The notes below the pieces were generated by a model. The model had not been told where the DNA came from and searched no databases. It worked only from the letters and a program-made list of their open reading frames with translations. A stretch of DNA of 64,000 bases, from NCBI GenBank assembly GCA_032821775.1, contig JAVLRN010000001.1, positions 2,914,001 to 2,978,000 of the forward strand, read 5' to 3'. A program made the position numbers and the translations under genes. The first letter of the stretch is position 1, and the number at the start of each line of letters is the position of its first letter. This document shows, piece after piece, positions 45,548-57,532 of this stretch. The stretch comes from Sanguinoderma infundibulare (lineage: Eukaryota; Basidiomycota; Agaricomycetes; Polyporales; Polyporaceae).

Positions 45548-45922
45548 AGCTTCACGAAGAGCAGTGCGAGGATAGCAAAGAGCTGGGAGCTGGTGAAGTG
45601 ATGCAAAGGGGCGGTCCAGCACAGGAGAGAATAAATACCAAACAGCCTATGACGTTCAGGCCATCACAGGAGCGGCTGACAGACGTAAAATCCCTTCCGG
45701 AAGCAGTGCCGCTGTTTGTCGGCTTGTATACGTCTTCCCCGGGTCCGACTTGTAAGGTTCGCTGCTAGACTGAACGACGGATCTAGCTGTTTCAAGGAGG
45801 CTTCGAACGTTCGAGACCAGAGAAGCGTGGCCACGCCATCCGCCGTTTGGATGATGGAGCGAGGAAAAGGAAGCAGTGATTACGATTAACGGACGGGAAG
45901 GGTACAGGGTGTAGACTACGGA
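45548..45922. other. Intergenic
   Basis: 375 bases between two minus-strand genes, holding the SMP-30 promoter and the 3' end of the acyl carrier protein gene. Nothing else is seen. Confidence 0.5.
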
Positions 45923-46534
45923 CTAGTGCGCTGGAAGAACAGTTAGCAAATATGACCAGACATGCTGAAGCAGGAAAGCACTCACCCTCCGGCGTCTTGG
46001 CAATGTAGTCAATAGCTGTCAAGAGAATGGACGAAGTTAGGAAGGTACAAGACGTCGGGGAAGGACACGCGGACGCACCTTCCTGCACTGTTTTGATCTC
46101 GTCGGCCTCCTTGTCCGGGATCTCGATGGCGAACTCCTGTGGCCCATTGAACTAACAATCCACTGCGAGGAAACACGAACTGCAAACCTCTTCTACAGCC
46201 ATAACGACTTCTACAGCATCCAAACTGTCGAGACCGAGGTCTTCCGCGAACGCGGCCGTCGTCGTAAGCTTTCGACCACGTCACGTCATCACATGCGCAT
46301 ATCGACTGTGAGGGATAGGAAACGCACCTTTGAACGGTCAACCTTCTCGAAGCTCTTCAACACGTCAAGCACACGCGTCGTGATGTCCTCTTTTGAGAGG
46401 CCGGCCGCGGCAGAGTATGCTGCACATGGGACGACGCGGCTACGTGCTGCGAGAGCAAGTCGGGGAGCCACAACCGAGCGTGTTGCAACGGAAAGGTTGC
46501 GGGCGGCGAAGTTACGGGCAGCGAGACGGAACAT
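45923..46534 (-). CDS. ACP1: Mitochondrial acyl carrier protein (complex I SDAP/NDUFAB1)
   Basis: Carrier of type II fatty acid synthesis in the matrix, required for lipoate formation; also a complex I and iron-sulfur assembly subunit. The N-terminus MFRLAARNFAARNLSVATRS is an Arg/Ser-rich presequence. The mature part begins AGLSKEDITTRVLDVLKSFE and reads KVDRSK/LTTTAAFAEDLGLDSLDAVEV. The Ser in GLDSLD is the 4'-phosphopantetheine site. Helices III and IV follow: MAVEEEFAIEIPDKEADEIK and TVQEAIDYIAKTPEAH. The last two codons (AH, stop) come from a small terminal exon, giving the PEAH ending typical of the fungal protein. Four short introns. It is functionally linked to the GcvH gene in this window, because lipoylation of GcvH depends on this pathway. 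Confidence 0.94.
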
Positions 46535-47573
46535 GTCTGTAGTTTTGGAGAAGAAGGACGAGGACGCGGTCACCAGAGCCGCCAGTTGCAACCTCACCCA
46601 CCAAGCCGGAAGTCGCCGACAGCCGCCCGTGTCTGACGCGCTAAATGTCCCTGCTCGGATTGGTTCCGTGTCGTCGACTCCAAGTCGACTCGCTCGCCCC
46701 TGGGTAAGAATACAGTCAACCAACGAGAATATCAAGCAAACATTCATCCGAGCCACTCAACGGTACCCTGGATAACATATGCACTCGCAATCAGCATGGC
46801 AAGTGACTATCGTCAAGCTGGACGACGAGGGATGACATGGATACGTCACGCCGGGTAGCTGGTGCTCGAGACTCGGACCATCTGTAGACAACGATACTAG
46901 TAGATGATCTATAAAGACGTCCAGTTACGTCATTTGTATCGATACATTTGTGTCTGCGATGGATACAAGCTATCGTGTAAACTCGATGCCAGTAGTAATG
47001 TAGACCATCACGGTGCACATAGTAAAGACACAGTCGGCAACCGATGATGATTGGGGCGTGATTGGCAGAAAACAACCGAAGGATGGAGGGATGGCTTGCG
47101 GGTTGGGATGCAGAAAACCGGCAGACGAGTACGCAAACAGACCGATTCAGATATGTCGGTAAATATTATTCACCATCAGACATCGGTGAACAGCGGTGTT
47201 AAGGAAGGACTGTCTGGCGCAGAGACAGCCTAGGGCGGAGGCTAGGGAAAAGTCGATCCTGGAAGTATTCGTAGCTGGAAGTCTGGTTAAGCGCTTATGG
47301 GGGTGCGGGTGGCTGAAAGAGTGCCTCGGGAGAAGCCGAGCAACTATGCAGCAGGAGTCACGGTGGCTGTCACTCATACGAGTCTTCGGCCACCATTACC
47401 CGACTGCAGCAAGATCGTCAAGGTGAGAGCCTCAAGTATCGCACTCGGCTTCTTGCTGACACTGTACTCTATCTATTTCGCTTGCCATCACTAGGTTCGT
47501 CTTCTCCTTGCTTTGAACGACTTTCACGTATTCACCTTCGCCTGGTCCCCGCAATTCCGCGTACAGACGCGAC
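46535..47573. promoter_or_regulatory. Divergent intergenic region, ACP / uL13, with a 5' leader intron
   Basis: 1039 bases between divergent starts. On the uL13 side a likely leader intron runs 47423-47494 (AAG/GTGAGAG ... CATCACTAG), 79 bases before the start codon, a common arrangement for ribosomal protein genes. The remainder, including 46800-47200, shows no coding pattern. Confidence 0.5.
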
Positions 47574-48353
47574 ATGGCCACCTTCTCCTCCACCCCCATC
47601 GTCATTGACGGCAAGGGCCATCTCCTGGGCCGGCTTGCTTCGATTATCTCGAAGCAAGTCCTCAACGGCCAGAAGATTGTTGTCGTCCGGTGCGAGGAGA
47701 TCAACATTTCCGGCTCTTTCTTCCGCAACAAGGTGCATTTAGTCATTCATGTTCTCTGCGGGCCAACTGGTGCTCAGTATCTTGATACAGCTGCGGTACC
47801 ACAACTTCCTTCACAAACGTCACATCGTCAACCCGAAAAAGTCTGGCCCCTTCCACCACCGCGCACCTTCCAAGATCCTCTACCGGGCCATCCGCGGCAT
47901 GGTTCCCCACAAGACTGCCCGCGGCGCGGCAGCTCTTGAACGCCTCAAGTTGTTTGAGGGCGTCCCTCCTCCCTATGACAGGAAGAAGCGCATGGTTGTC
48001 CCTGAGGCTCTCAGGGTATTGCGGCTGAAGCCCGGTCGCAAGTACTGCACGGTCAAGGTACGTCTCACATCTACTTTTCTCGTCTGCGCAAGCCGATATG
48101 GAATGCGATGGATTTTTAGCGTCTGTCCCACGAGGTTGGCTGGGGCTACAAGGACGTTGTTGACCGTCTGGAGGAGAAGAGGAAGGTCAAGGCCCAGGCC
48201 TTCCACGAGCGCAAGGTTAGCAGACTGGTCCTGTTTGCCTCGGCGCATGTTATCTGACTGCAACATGCACAGACCGCGGCCCTCAAGCTGCGCCAAAAGG
48301 CCTTGGCGGACGCGACACCATCCTTCGAAAAGCTCGTGCAGCTTGGGTACTAG
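47574..48353 (+). CDS. RPL16: 60S ribosomal protein uL13 (L13a/L16)
   Basis: Cytosolic large-subunit protein. It starts [20 protein letters not shown] and continues [33 protein letters not shown]. After a short intron come [60 protein letters not shown] and [20 protein letters not shown]. The remaining exons read [20 protein letters not shown] and [18 protein letters not shown], ending VQLGY. Four exons, about 200 residues, the normal length. The introns were checked for C/D-box snoRNA signals, which occur in animal homologues, and none was seen. Confidence 0.96.
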
Positions 48354-48754
48354 GTGGAATGACTACATGGCTTATCGCACCCGCTCTCCGCGTTCCTCTA
48401 TGATTAGTGCCATGACATATTCCATGTACTACGCCTATAGCTCTCGTATGCCTGGGGACGACGTCTGAATATGATACTAGCGTTGCCGACGAGGACGGTA
48501 CCGCGGCCTCCGGTTACTTGTACAACATGAATTTGCGTGAAGAGCGTGCTCTGTAGATTTAGAGTTGGGTGCGGGGCAGAGTCGGGGCGGGCGGAGTGCG
48601 AAAAGGGACGGACCGCAGTGGGGAAGATGCCGAGGACTGCGCCGGTCTGGGCAAGTCGTTCGCACTTGTTTGCAAGCTTTTGCTGCTCACCTTCACGTCC
48701 TCCCCTGTCCTCCTCGCCCCCTCCACTCCCCACCTCTCCCCCTCTCGCCTCACC
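48354..48754. other. Intergenic
   Basis: 401 bases between uL13 and the KH-domain gene, same strand. A strongly CT-rich tract (about 48690-48750) directly precedes the KH gene start and is probably its leader. Nothing else is seen. Confidence 0.5.
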
Positions 48755-49846
48755 ATGCCCTCCGACGCCCCCGCATCCCGCGACGCTGGTGCGAGCCTCC
48801 ATTTTTCGCCCGCCTTGTCCTTCCGTTTGATTAATCTCGTCAGCAGGCTCTCCCCCTCAGTCCCGTTCCCCCACCCCCACCGGCAACGATAGTCTCACCC
48901 TACGTGCGCTCGTGAGCACTAAAGATGCCGGGGTCATTATCGGGAAGGCCGGTAAAAACGTCGCAGAACTCCGGGAACAGACCGGCGTCAAGGCTGGCGT
49001 CAGCAAAGTCATCCCCGGTGTTCACGAGCGGGTTCTGACTGTGACTGGCTCCGTGGAGGGTGTGGCTAAGGTACGCATGACCTTCCAGATGTTTTTTCGC
49101 GCATTCTTATGCGCATATTATAGGCGTACTCCCTCATTGTCTCCCAACTCGTCTCTGCCAATCCATCCTCCCCCGTCACGTCCAACTCCTCTTCGCCTAC
49201 TACTGCCATTCGCCTCCTTATCTCACACAACCTCATGGGCAGTGTGATTGGCAGGAACGGTTTGAAGATCAAAGCCATCCAGGACTCCTCGGGAGCGCGG
49301 ATGGTCGCCTCCAAGGATATGCTCCCCCAATCCACAGAGCGTATCGTGGAGGTGCAAGGGTCCTCTGAGTCCATTGGCCGCGCAATCGAAGAGATCGGCC
49401 GATGTCTTCTCGAAGACTGGGAACGCGGTGTCGGCACAGTGCTCTTCCACCCTGGCGTAGGTGACGAACGTTCAGGTCGTCGCCCGCATACCACCGGTCG
49501 AAGGAGTAACGGCGACGGGCGCGGGCGCACATCGCCTTCACCAAACTCGCCGTCAACACCACAGGCGACGAACCTCCGTACGCAGAACATCTCGATCCCG
49601 TCGGACATGGTCGGTTGCATCATCGGCCGGAACGGTACCAAAATCACGGAGATTCGACGACTGTCGGGCTCCAAGATCTCTATCGCGAAGGAACCCCACG
49701 ACGAGACGGGCGAGCGCATGTTCACGATCGTCGGAACCCCCGAGGCGAACGAGAAGGCACTCTTCCTCCTCTATAACCAACTCGAGAGCGAGAAGGAGAG
49801 GAGGGTTGGCCGTGACCAGCAGCAACAGGAGGAGTTGCAGGACTAG
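48755..49846 (+). CDS. Triple KH-domain RNA-binding protein (PCBP/Rnc1/PBP2-like)
   Basis: Poly(C)-binding-type RNA regulator with three KH domains, each with an intact GXXG loop: VIIGKAGKNVAELREQTGVK, SVIGRNGLKIKAIQDSSGAR and CIIGRNGTKITEIRRLSGSK. The first exon is short (MPSDAPASRDA) and joins across an intron to GSPPQSRSPTPTGNDSLTLR, which leads into KH1. KH1 and KH2 are separated by one intron and a Ser-rich linker. A Gly/Arg/Ser-rich linker (RSGRRPHTTGRRSNGDGRGR) separates KH2 and KH3. It ends RVGRDQQQQEELQD. By analogy with S. pombe Rnc1 and yeast Pbp2/Hek2 it may control mRNA stability, localisation or telomere-related functions; the specific role is not visible. Confidence 0.9.
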
Positions 49847-50520
49847 GCGCGCGACATCTGTTGGGCGTCCGACGCAGGCCCAGATGCTCGATATACACAC
49901 CGGGCGGCGATGTGTCAGGCTCACGCTCATCCCCGTCTGACGTGTGCGTCGCCGACTGGTTAGGACCCTCCGTACTGGACATTCCTCTTCGCTCCCCTCC
50001 CCTCCATCCCGTCAGTCACCGCCCCGTCCTCGACTGGGATTCTACTGTCTCGCTCATGTCCTCTCCCCTCCTCTCGTCCGTCTTGTCCCCACCAAAAATT
50101 GCCGAAAACTCTCGATAGTGTACCTCCCCCGGTTCGAGCTCCTATCTTGACCGTCTCGTCCGTTACGTTGTCTCCCTCTCCTCCGATGTAGCACACGCCC
50201 CCGATTCGCAGGTCAACATGATGCTTTTGACTCACGGGCTCCTCCACTGACGTAACTTGGCTCTATCATAGTGCTTTCGTGCGTACGTATAGACAGTAAA
50301 AGTATGCCTATGTTAATTGCTACTGGTGCAACAAGGAGATGCGTTGTGTGCAGTATCTCGCCAGCACTCAAGATGATCGGCATCGCATCTGTGATGGTAC
50401 CTTTAGACTTTGCGGTGCGTAGCGTGAACGCATTTCCCGAGATGAGCCCGCCAAAAAGTTTCGTGCAAAGTCGAGCGGCGCTTGCTGCTGACTGCCTCTC
50501 CTCCGCTCTTTGCTCTCGCG
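49847..50520. other. Intergenic
   Basis: 674 bases between two plus-strand genes. A CT-rich region around 49990-50110 is probably 3' leader of the KH gene or spacer. No gene or element is recognised. Confidence 0.45.
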
Positions 50521-52086
50521 ATGCAGCCCAACCGCCCTCAAGCCTACCCGGGTCTGCCATACTTCTCTGCTCATGCTGGGCCGTCTAGCGGAACCGTCGC
50601 CGCTCAAGCCGTGACCGCCGCACTTTCGAATCCATACAGCCAGACCCAGTCCGGAGCATACAGTCAAGCATCGCACTATGCTCAGGCGTATGCCCAGTAC
50701 TACAACCAGGCCTCTGTAACGGCCGAAGGGTACACCCTGTCTTCGACATATGTCCCCGGCACTCAATACAACTTCAACCAGCACAACGCCCCGCCGAATA
50801 CGCGTCCGAATGGCGGACAGCGGCCACAAACGCAACCCCACTTGCGCTCGCACGGAGGCGGGCAGGGTGCTGGGCCTGGGGGCTGGTATCAGCCGGGGAC
50901 GTCCAGGTGCTCGAAACAAGGCTGCTCATTCTCCGGGTCGAAGAAGAGCGTGGAGCTGCACATGATGGACAGGCACCTCGTCTACCCTCCTGGCTGGAGG
51001 AAGCGGAAAAACGACTGGGACGCGGATCCCAGCCTCAGAGGGTGCGTGTCTGTCCTGCTAGCGTCTGTCAATCGACTGTATGCGTGCTCACACCCGGGAA
51101 TTGGACGCTTGTTTTGCAGGAAGCCGGTACCGATCCTGGGCACGAGTATGCGGCTGGACACGCCCGAGGCGATCGCGGCGTGGATCGCGGAGCGCAAGAA
51201 GCGGTTCCCGACCGCGCAGAACGTCGCGGAGAAGGAGCAGAAGAAGTGCGAGGCGGTGGCACGCGGCCAGCTCCCGTTCGATGACGGGCACAGGAACAAG
51301 CGGCGGAGGACGGAGGACGGGAACTTCGGGGGGCGAGGAGGGCAGCGGGGGCGGGGACGAGGGAGAGGCAGGGGCAGAGGCAGAGGGGGAGGGGTGGACA
51401 GCGGGTGGGATGGCAGGAGACCTTGTGAGCAGCGGCGCGGAGCTGCACCATCGACTGCGACAACGGTGACCTCCTCGAGTCGACCAACGCCACCTGCGAT
51501 GACACGAGCACCAGACGAAGAAGTGTTATCTAGCTCGGACTCTGGCTCTGACTCGGATTCGGACTCTGATGGCGCTCCGGAGGTGGTGTCGTCGAAACCC
51601 CCTCCGGGAATTCAAGTACAGGATTCAGCTGTGGAAGAGGAAAATTCGGACGAAGAAGTGGAACTTACGGGTCCAGATGCGGCGCAAGAGCCTCATAGTG
51701 CACCGCAACCAATCAAGAAACCTCGACCAAAGCACCCTAGAAAACCGTTATACAACCCGTTCGCGCAGCGACCATCCTTGCTCCGCAATGTAAGTGTTTG
51801 CATCTATTCTGCCACAATTCCCGTTGCTCATCGCACCACGTAGCTCCTGCTTCCAGAGATTCGCGTCACGGTATCCAACCTTTCACAAGCGATCCGTTTT
51901 CTGGTCGACAACGACTTTCTGGACAACGTCGAGCTCAAGCCTGGCCAGTCGAGCGAGCGCATGATCGAGGTCATTGGAGAGCAGCCTGCAGCGGATGACA
52001 AGCCTCCTGCTGCCAGCACCCCCGTCCCAGACGAGCGCACTAACACGATCACACACGCCAATAGTGTAGATGAAGATGGGAGGTAG
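50521..52086 (+). CDS. NUFIP1-like nuclear protein (box C/D snoRNP assembly)
   Basis: The N-terminal part is Gln/Tyr/Ser-rich (MQPNRPQAYPGLPYFSAHAG, SQASHYAQAYAQYYNQA). A C2H2-type zinc finger follows (CSKQGCSFSGSKKSVELHMM then DRH). Next is the NUFIP1 signature, KPVPILGTSMRLDTPEAIAA and WIAERKKRFPTAQNVAEKEQ, which in NUFIP1/Rsa1 proteins sits near the PEP motif that recruits box C/D snoRNP assembly factors. Then come a basic stretch (NKRRRTED), an RG-rich run encoded by almost pure purine sequence (about 51329-51400), and acidic SDSDSDSD and EEENSDEEVEL tracts. The last exon reads LLLPEIRVTVSNLSQAIRFL. Three exons; both introns (about 51041-51119 and 51790-51842) are in frame. The family assignment is good; the exact pathway role is inferred. 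Confidence 0.85.
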
Positions 52087-52194
52087 AAAGTGAGCTGGTT
52101 GCTACATGTCCTTCCCGCGCACCGCACGAGCCCTTGTATGGCTACACATTAGCAGTATGGATAAGTGGTGCTACTAGGGGTAGTAATGGTCCTT

Positions 52195-55100
52195 CTAGCG
52201 GCCGCCATCGCTCTCGCTTCCGCTGTCGTCCGATTCTGAGCCCGACAACTCGCCATCCTCATCAGCCTCGACCTGAAGCGTCTTCTGTTCGACCTCGAAG
52301 CCAATCTTGCCCAGCTCCTCCGACACCTGGTTCGCCTTTCCGGGCGCGGTGACGACGACCGCAACGGATGACGAGGAGTCGAAGAGGGGAAGGAAGTACT
52401 TCTTGAGCACAGCGAGGACGTCGTCCTTTGTGATCTGCTGGAACTTCTCGAGTAGGTCGATGTTGTGGTTTTGCCGCACGCCCTTGAGGCCTTGGTTGAT
52501 GAAGGACGTGAGTGCCTAGCAAAATGTTGTCAGCATGACATCCTCGATGAGAGAAAGGAAGACGAATGTCTTACAGCGCGCCCTGGCGTCGAGACGCTCT
52601 TCGCGACTCCGTACACGATGCTGCTCTTCGCTGCATCGAGCACCGTCTCATCGAAGGCGATCTGTGTGACGCAAAGTGAGTGTTTATCGGAAACAGTTAT
52701 CGAAACACGGTGCGTACCGATCCATCGGTAAGGCCCTTGATCACGCTGGCCGCTTGCTTGAACGCCTCAATGCTGTTCGAGCTCCGGTAAAGCGTGAAGC
52801 TGACGAAGCCGGCCTCGAGATCTAACGAGCAGTGCGCGCCGTACGCCAAGCCGGACCCACGGATGTATCTCTGTGATGTGTGTCAGAAAAACCTTCGTGC
52901 TTTCGCGAGTCTCACGTCAGTGAAGGAACAGGACGTACCCAGAGATAGCTCTCGGTCGCGTTCAGGACCTCGATCGCGACGCGCATGGCCGGGTACTCCG
53001 GATGGGAGAAACCCTGAACGGCCTTGGCCGTGTGCGTGACAAACGCGCTCTCAATAGTCGGCAGGCTGACGACGACCGCGCGCTTGACGGGGTTCTTGCC
53101 CACAGCGCTCAGCGTATCAACTGCCAGACGAACAGGTGCGAGCTCGCTCTCCTGTGAGCCAAAAAGCGTGAATTATAAGCATTAAATTTGCTTCCGGGGA
53201 AGCGAAAAGAGCTAAAGAGACTAAACACGCACCGGGAGGGCCTTGCCGAAGTGGCGCGCCCATGCGCTTCGGGGCTCCTTGAGGGAAAGGATGTTGCCGT
53301 TGACGGATATCCGGACGCCAGTCGGGTCGGTCACTGTACGGCGACGGACGCGCGAAGGTTCAGCTCCACCGCGTCCAGGTCAGAAAGCCAAAAGCGTAGC
53401 GACGACTCACGGTGGCTGCGGATCTCCTCGAGGTCCCTGACGACCTCGGCCGGCGACACCTGCAGCTGCTGGGCAAGCTTCGGAATGTACTCCATCTGGG
53501 GCACGACGCTGCCCATCCGGCTCGTCGAGCTGGCCGCGTAGAGGAGCTCTGCAGAGACCGAGCCGAGGACGGTGTCGCCGTCGCGCTTGAGCTCGGGCAG
53601 CGACTGCGCGATCTTGGCGACGGTCACCTGCAGCCGGTCCTTATCGAACTCGCTGCCATACACGAGGTCCTTCAGCCACGAGATGGCCGATTCGTATAGG
53701 CCCGTTTCGACCTTGATGCTGACGCGCACGGTCTCGGTGAAGGCGCTGTTGACGCCCAGGGCGACCTCGTACGAGACAGTGTCGCTGTCGAGCTTGTGAA
53801 CGACCTCTTCATGGTTCAGACGCTCGCCAGTACTCCTCTTGACGGGAAGCGAGAAGAAGGCAGTGAGGTAAGTAGACATGAGACTGGAAAGCAACATGGT
53901 GAGCATAACACGCATGATTGACACCAAAGGCGAGCAACTCACGGGCGGAGCCGGTCAGGGAGCTTAGCCAAGGAGAAGTATGCGTGAACAGTGACGAAGT
54001 CGGACTGCCATGGTTTGTCAGTCTACCAAATAAACTCGACTTCTGTCGTGGAAAACTTACCTTGACGTGGTCGTACTGAACGAAGAATGGCAAGGGCTGA
54101 CCATCCTGTTCGATATGCTTCGCCAACTGCGAGTTGTCACCTTGAGCTGTGGGCACCCGGCCCTTCGTTCCATGCTTCTCGTGAACACTCTGGACGGGTA
54201 TCCAGGCGATGCTCTTCACGTCGGGAACGGGGAATGACTTCAAGATATCGGTGGGGATCGGCTTCTCGTGCTCCTTCTTCGCCTCCTCGAGAGTCCGTTC
54301 GCACTCCCCAAGACCCTTCGGCCCGAGACGCTCCTTCTGGGCAGCGACACGAGCCTTCTCTTCACGGTCGAGCTTGTCAGCCATTTGACCGGAAGGACGT
54401 CCGCGAACGACAACGGATGGAGGATCAACGTAGTATCTAGGGTAAGCGGAGAATCGGTGTTTGTTCACATTGGGGCGGAATTTGATGACACTCACTTCCG
54501 CAAAAGGTCCACCCATTGCGTGCTCGTCCACTTCTTGAGCTGGATGTAGTAGTTGATCTCATCCATCGAGGGCGCGAGGTCCGAACCGTCGTCCGACCCG
54601 TACAAAGAGTCCGTAATCACATTGCCCGAGAACGTGTCGCCTTGGGACGACTCAAGCTTGCTGCGAAGCTATGCATACAGTCGGTCAGCGTTGTGATTCA
54701 TGCTCTAACTCCAAAAAGACGGACCTGGCGTTCGTCGCGATTGATGACCATAGCCATGCGATCCATGTCGAAACCCTCGTCAGCAATCCTCTTCAGACTC
54801 GCCTTGAATTTCTCATCGAAGGCGTCGAGGTGTTCGGTAGGGACGGAGCCGATGTAGACGGGCAGATCTACGCGGGTAGCGCGCGTGTCTTCGCTGAAGT
54901 AGATGTACGTGCTGTCGAAAGGTGACGTAGACGTGTTAGAAGGCGGGTTCGCTCTCAAGAAACGTGGCATGCGCACCATAATGGATTCTCGATCTCGACG
55001 TACTCCTTGTTCAGTGGCGCCACAGCCGAAGACGTCAGGTAAAGTCCAAGAATGTCCAGAGCCTTCCTCTCGAGGAATGCGGTCGGTGGGGGACCAAGGA

Positions 55101-56446
55101 AGCCAAGCTGAAGTTCACCGACGCTCTCGTCCTTCTCCGGAAACTCGACGGTCTTCTTGATGGTCTCGGAGATGGGGTTGCGCCGAGCACTAGAAGTCTC
55201 GAGGAATGGCCGCTTCCAGCCTTTGGGTTTGGGTCCCTGGTCCTGGCCATGCTTGACTATGCTCGGTTCCACCTGGTGCTGTACTACATCGAGAAGGGAC
55301 GCAGTTCCAGACGCAAGCTTTCCGGTGACGATGAGCGTGAGGTTGTGGGGAACGTAGTATGTGCCATGGTATTCGCGGACTGAAAGACTCATAAGAAGGA
55401 TAATGAGAAAATGCAGGGAGAGGAACGCACTCTGCTCTACGGTGAGGACACGGAGCGCTTCCATAAGACCACCAGTTTCGCTGCGGTATGCACTCCCTTG
55501 TGCATTCAACAGCCGCTGCATGCTGTGCAGGCCCTTGACCGTTCAGAAAAGCTGCATGCGTGAGTATGAAGTGCTCGACGTACCGAAGTGCCATGAGATC
55601 TCCGGAGGTATTCTCCCGACCCTGCATCTCGCTGTATACAACACCAGAATCTTCACCCTTTCCGTCGACGTGATGGACCTCAGTTACGAAGCCGGCCTTT
55701 GTGAGGGTAGGGTAGAGGATATGGTCGACATAGATCGGGAGGAGTTGCAGAAAGCCCTGTTCGCCGGCAGTAGACACGGTATACGCGGTGTGGTCGGTAT
55801 CCGTCCATGCGTTTGTGCCATTTGAGAAACCACGGTTGGCGAGATGATCTATGATGCCCTTGTATGGGTATTTCTCAGAGCCCATGAAGACGAGACTATC
55901 GCCACAGTCAGAAATTGTGGCGGGTGGATGTATATATGTAACTTACTGCTCTAGAGTGTGCGGGCAACCGCTATCGTTGAAGACTAGGCGCATAGTAAGC
56001 AGTTGTCCCGGCGATTTTTGCAAACAGGAAACGAGGATACATACTTTCGGTCCCGACGACGAAGTATCCGTTGACCAGAGGAGCTGTCAAACGAATTAGT
56101 GGTGTATCTGGTGCCGATTTTGTTGAAATACATGGAGCATACCATTATAGTCCAGATGCACGACAGACAAGCCGGACGTGCGGCTCTTCCACTTGGAGAC
56201 CTGGATGTCTGCAAAGTCGAGCTTGAAGCGTTTGACCAAGTCGAAGTTTCCGTGAGTCTCTACAGGTGTGGCATTCTGAGAGAGGACATTGGCAAAAGCA
56301 GCAGGCATACTAGAGTGGAAGGGACGGGATGCAGACAGCGGCGCGAATGCGTTTAGAGGACGAGGGCGTGGCGGAGTGGAGGGGAATGTGCGTAAGAGCC
56401 TGCTTGTCTGACTGGAAGCTAAAAAGAAACGAGAAAGCAAGCGCAT
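52195..56446 (-). CDS. M16-family zinc metalloprotease (yeast YOL098C/SDD3-like)
   Basis: Large insulinase-type peptidase of about 1050-1080 residues with many short introns. The inverted zinc motif HxxEH is intact in SGCPHTLEHLVFMGSEKYPY. The domain pairs typical of M16 follow: VREYHGTYYVPHNLTLIVTG, LGFLGPPPTAFLERKALDIL, DLPVYIGSVPTEHLDAFDEK, VDLLRKYYVDPPSVVVRGRP, HAYFSLAKLPDRLRP and KRSTGERLNHEEVVHKLDSD. The tail is acidic (DEDGELSGSESDDSGSESDG). The first Met at 56446 gives an Arg/Ser-rich, presequence-like stretch (MRLLSRFFLASSQTSRLLRT), while a second at 56308 (MPAAFANVLSQNATPVE) would give a cytosolic protein. Both are possible. The relation to YOL098C rather than Cym1 rests on the GSEKYPYKG pattern remembered from that family. 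Confidence 0.88.
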
Positions 56447-57532
56447 CCAGCAACCACCCGCCGAAGAAATCGAGCGCAAGATCTGGATAAAAGCCTAGGA
56501 AACCGCACGCCGCACGACGCCTCAGACAGGAGTGAGAAGGAGGAGCAAGGGCAGAGCGATCAATATTCGGCGCGTACTCTACGATTACGTTACAGGTACT
56601 TACTGGTGGCCTTCATAGCCGCCGTATACTGAGCATCGCGATATCCGCTACCACCAAGATTGTGAACATTGGGTCGGGAAGGAATTATGTGGGCATCGGT
56701 ACGAATCAATGCACCCCTGCATACTTGAGCTCATTGTAGGCATGTAGGTGAAGTCGTGCAGTCGTGGCTGGGGGCGCCTGCGGCCGTCGGGGAAGGCAGC
56801 GTTCGATGGAATCGAAACTCTTACTCAAATATCTATGCCGTGCGCACCGATGGCGGGTGACATAGATGCAGGGTTATACGAGCGTAGAAATCGTCCCGCA
56901 AGAGTTCCTGGCAATTATCGCTGCACTCGCGTAAGAAGGCGAAGTGGTGGCTGCTGTACTACGAGGTCACGACCAACGTATATAGGGATATTCGCAGGTT
57001 CGCAAACAGCTATGCGGATGTCTTGCGCTTATGGATTCGGCCTCGTTTGCCGCGTGGCTGAGTCGCAGCGGATTGGCACGGTGACATTTGAACGCAGGGC
57101 GGTGAGCTCTACCCCTGTTTATTAGGCACCAGGCATCCTTGGTATCCAGCCTCGTCCATACCTACAACGACATCCCATGTCGTACTTGCTATGAAACTAG
57201 GGTCCTCAAAGGTTCCTTGTAACTTGTTGGGCCCTTGCCTCTACCTGCCTTCACGTGTGTTTCAGAGCAAGGGCGTCTATCTGGTTCTGGTGGACGACTG
57301 GGATTGTGTGATGTCCGTGGCCTTGAAGCAGATGCGACGACTGCGGATATAATATTACCTCGGACTGTTGCCTGGCCTCGCCAGCTATTCATCTGCCCGG
57401 TCAGTCGATACGCGCTGGGCATCCAACTGGTCAAATAGGCCAGCTGACTCCGGTGAGCCTCGGAACCCCACTCGACGATCCCAAGTTCCGAACCTTAGGA
57501 TACAATCGTATCCAGATCTTCGCGGACGATCC
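56447..57532. promoter_or_regulatory. Divergent intergenic region, M16 protease / prephenate dehydratase
   Basis: 1086 bases between divergent starts. A plus-strand frame at 56748-57125 has no splice sites or recognisable product. No TATA box is clear. Both promoters must lie here. Confidence 0.5.

Noticed and set aside
47733..48240. snoRNA inside uL13 introns
   Set aside because: Animal homologues host C/D snoRNAs here, but these introns are short and show no C (RTGATGA) and D (CTGA) box pair.
56748..57125. 125-codon plus frame between the M16 protease and prephenate dehydratase genes
   Set aside because: It has no recognisable motif or leader and sits in a divergent promoter region.
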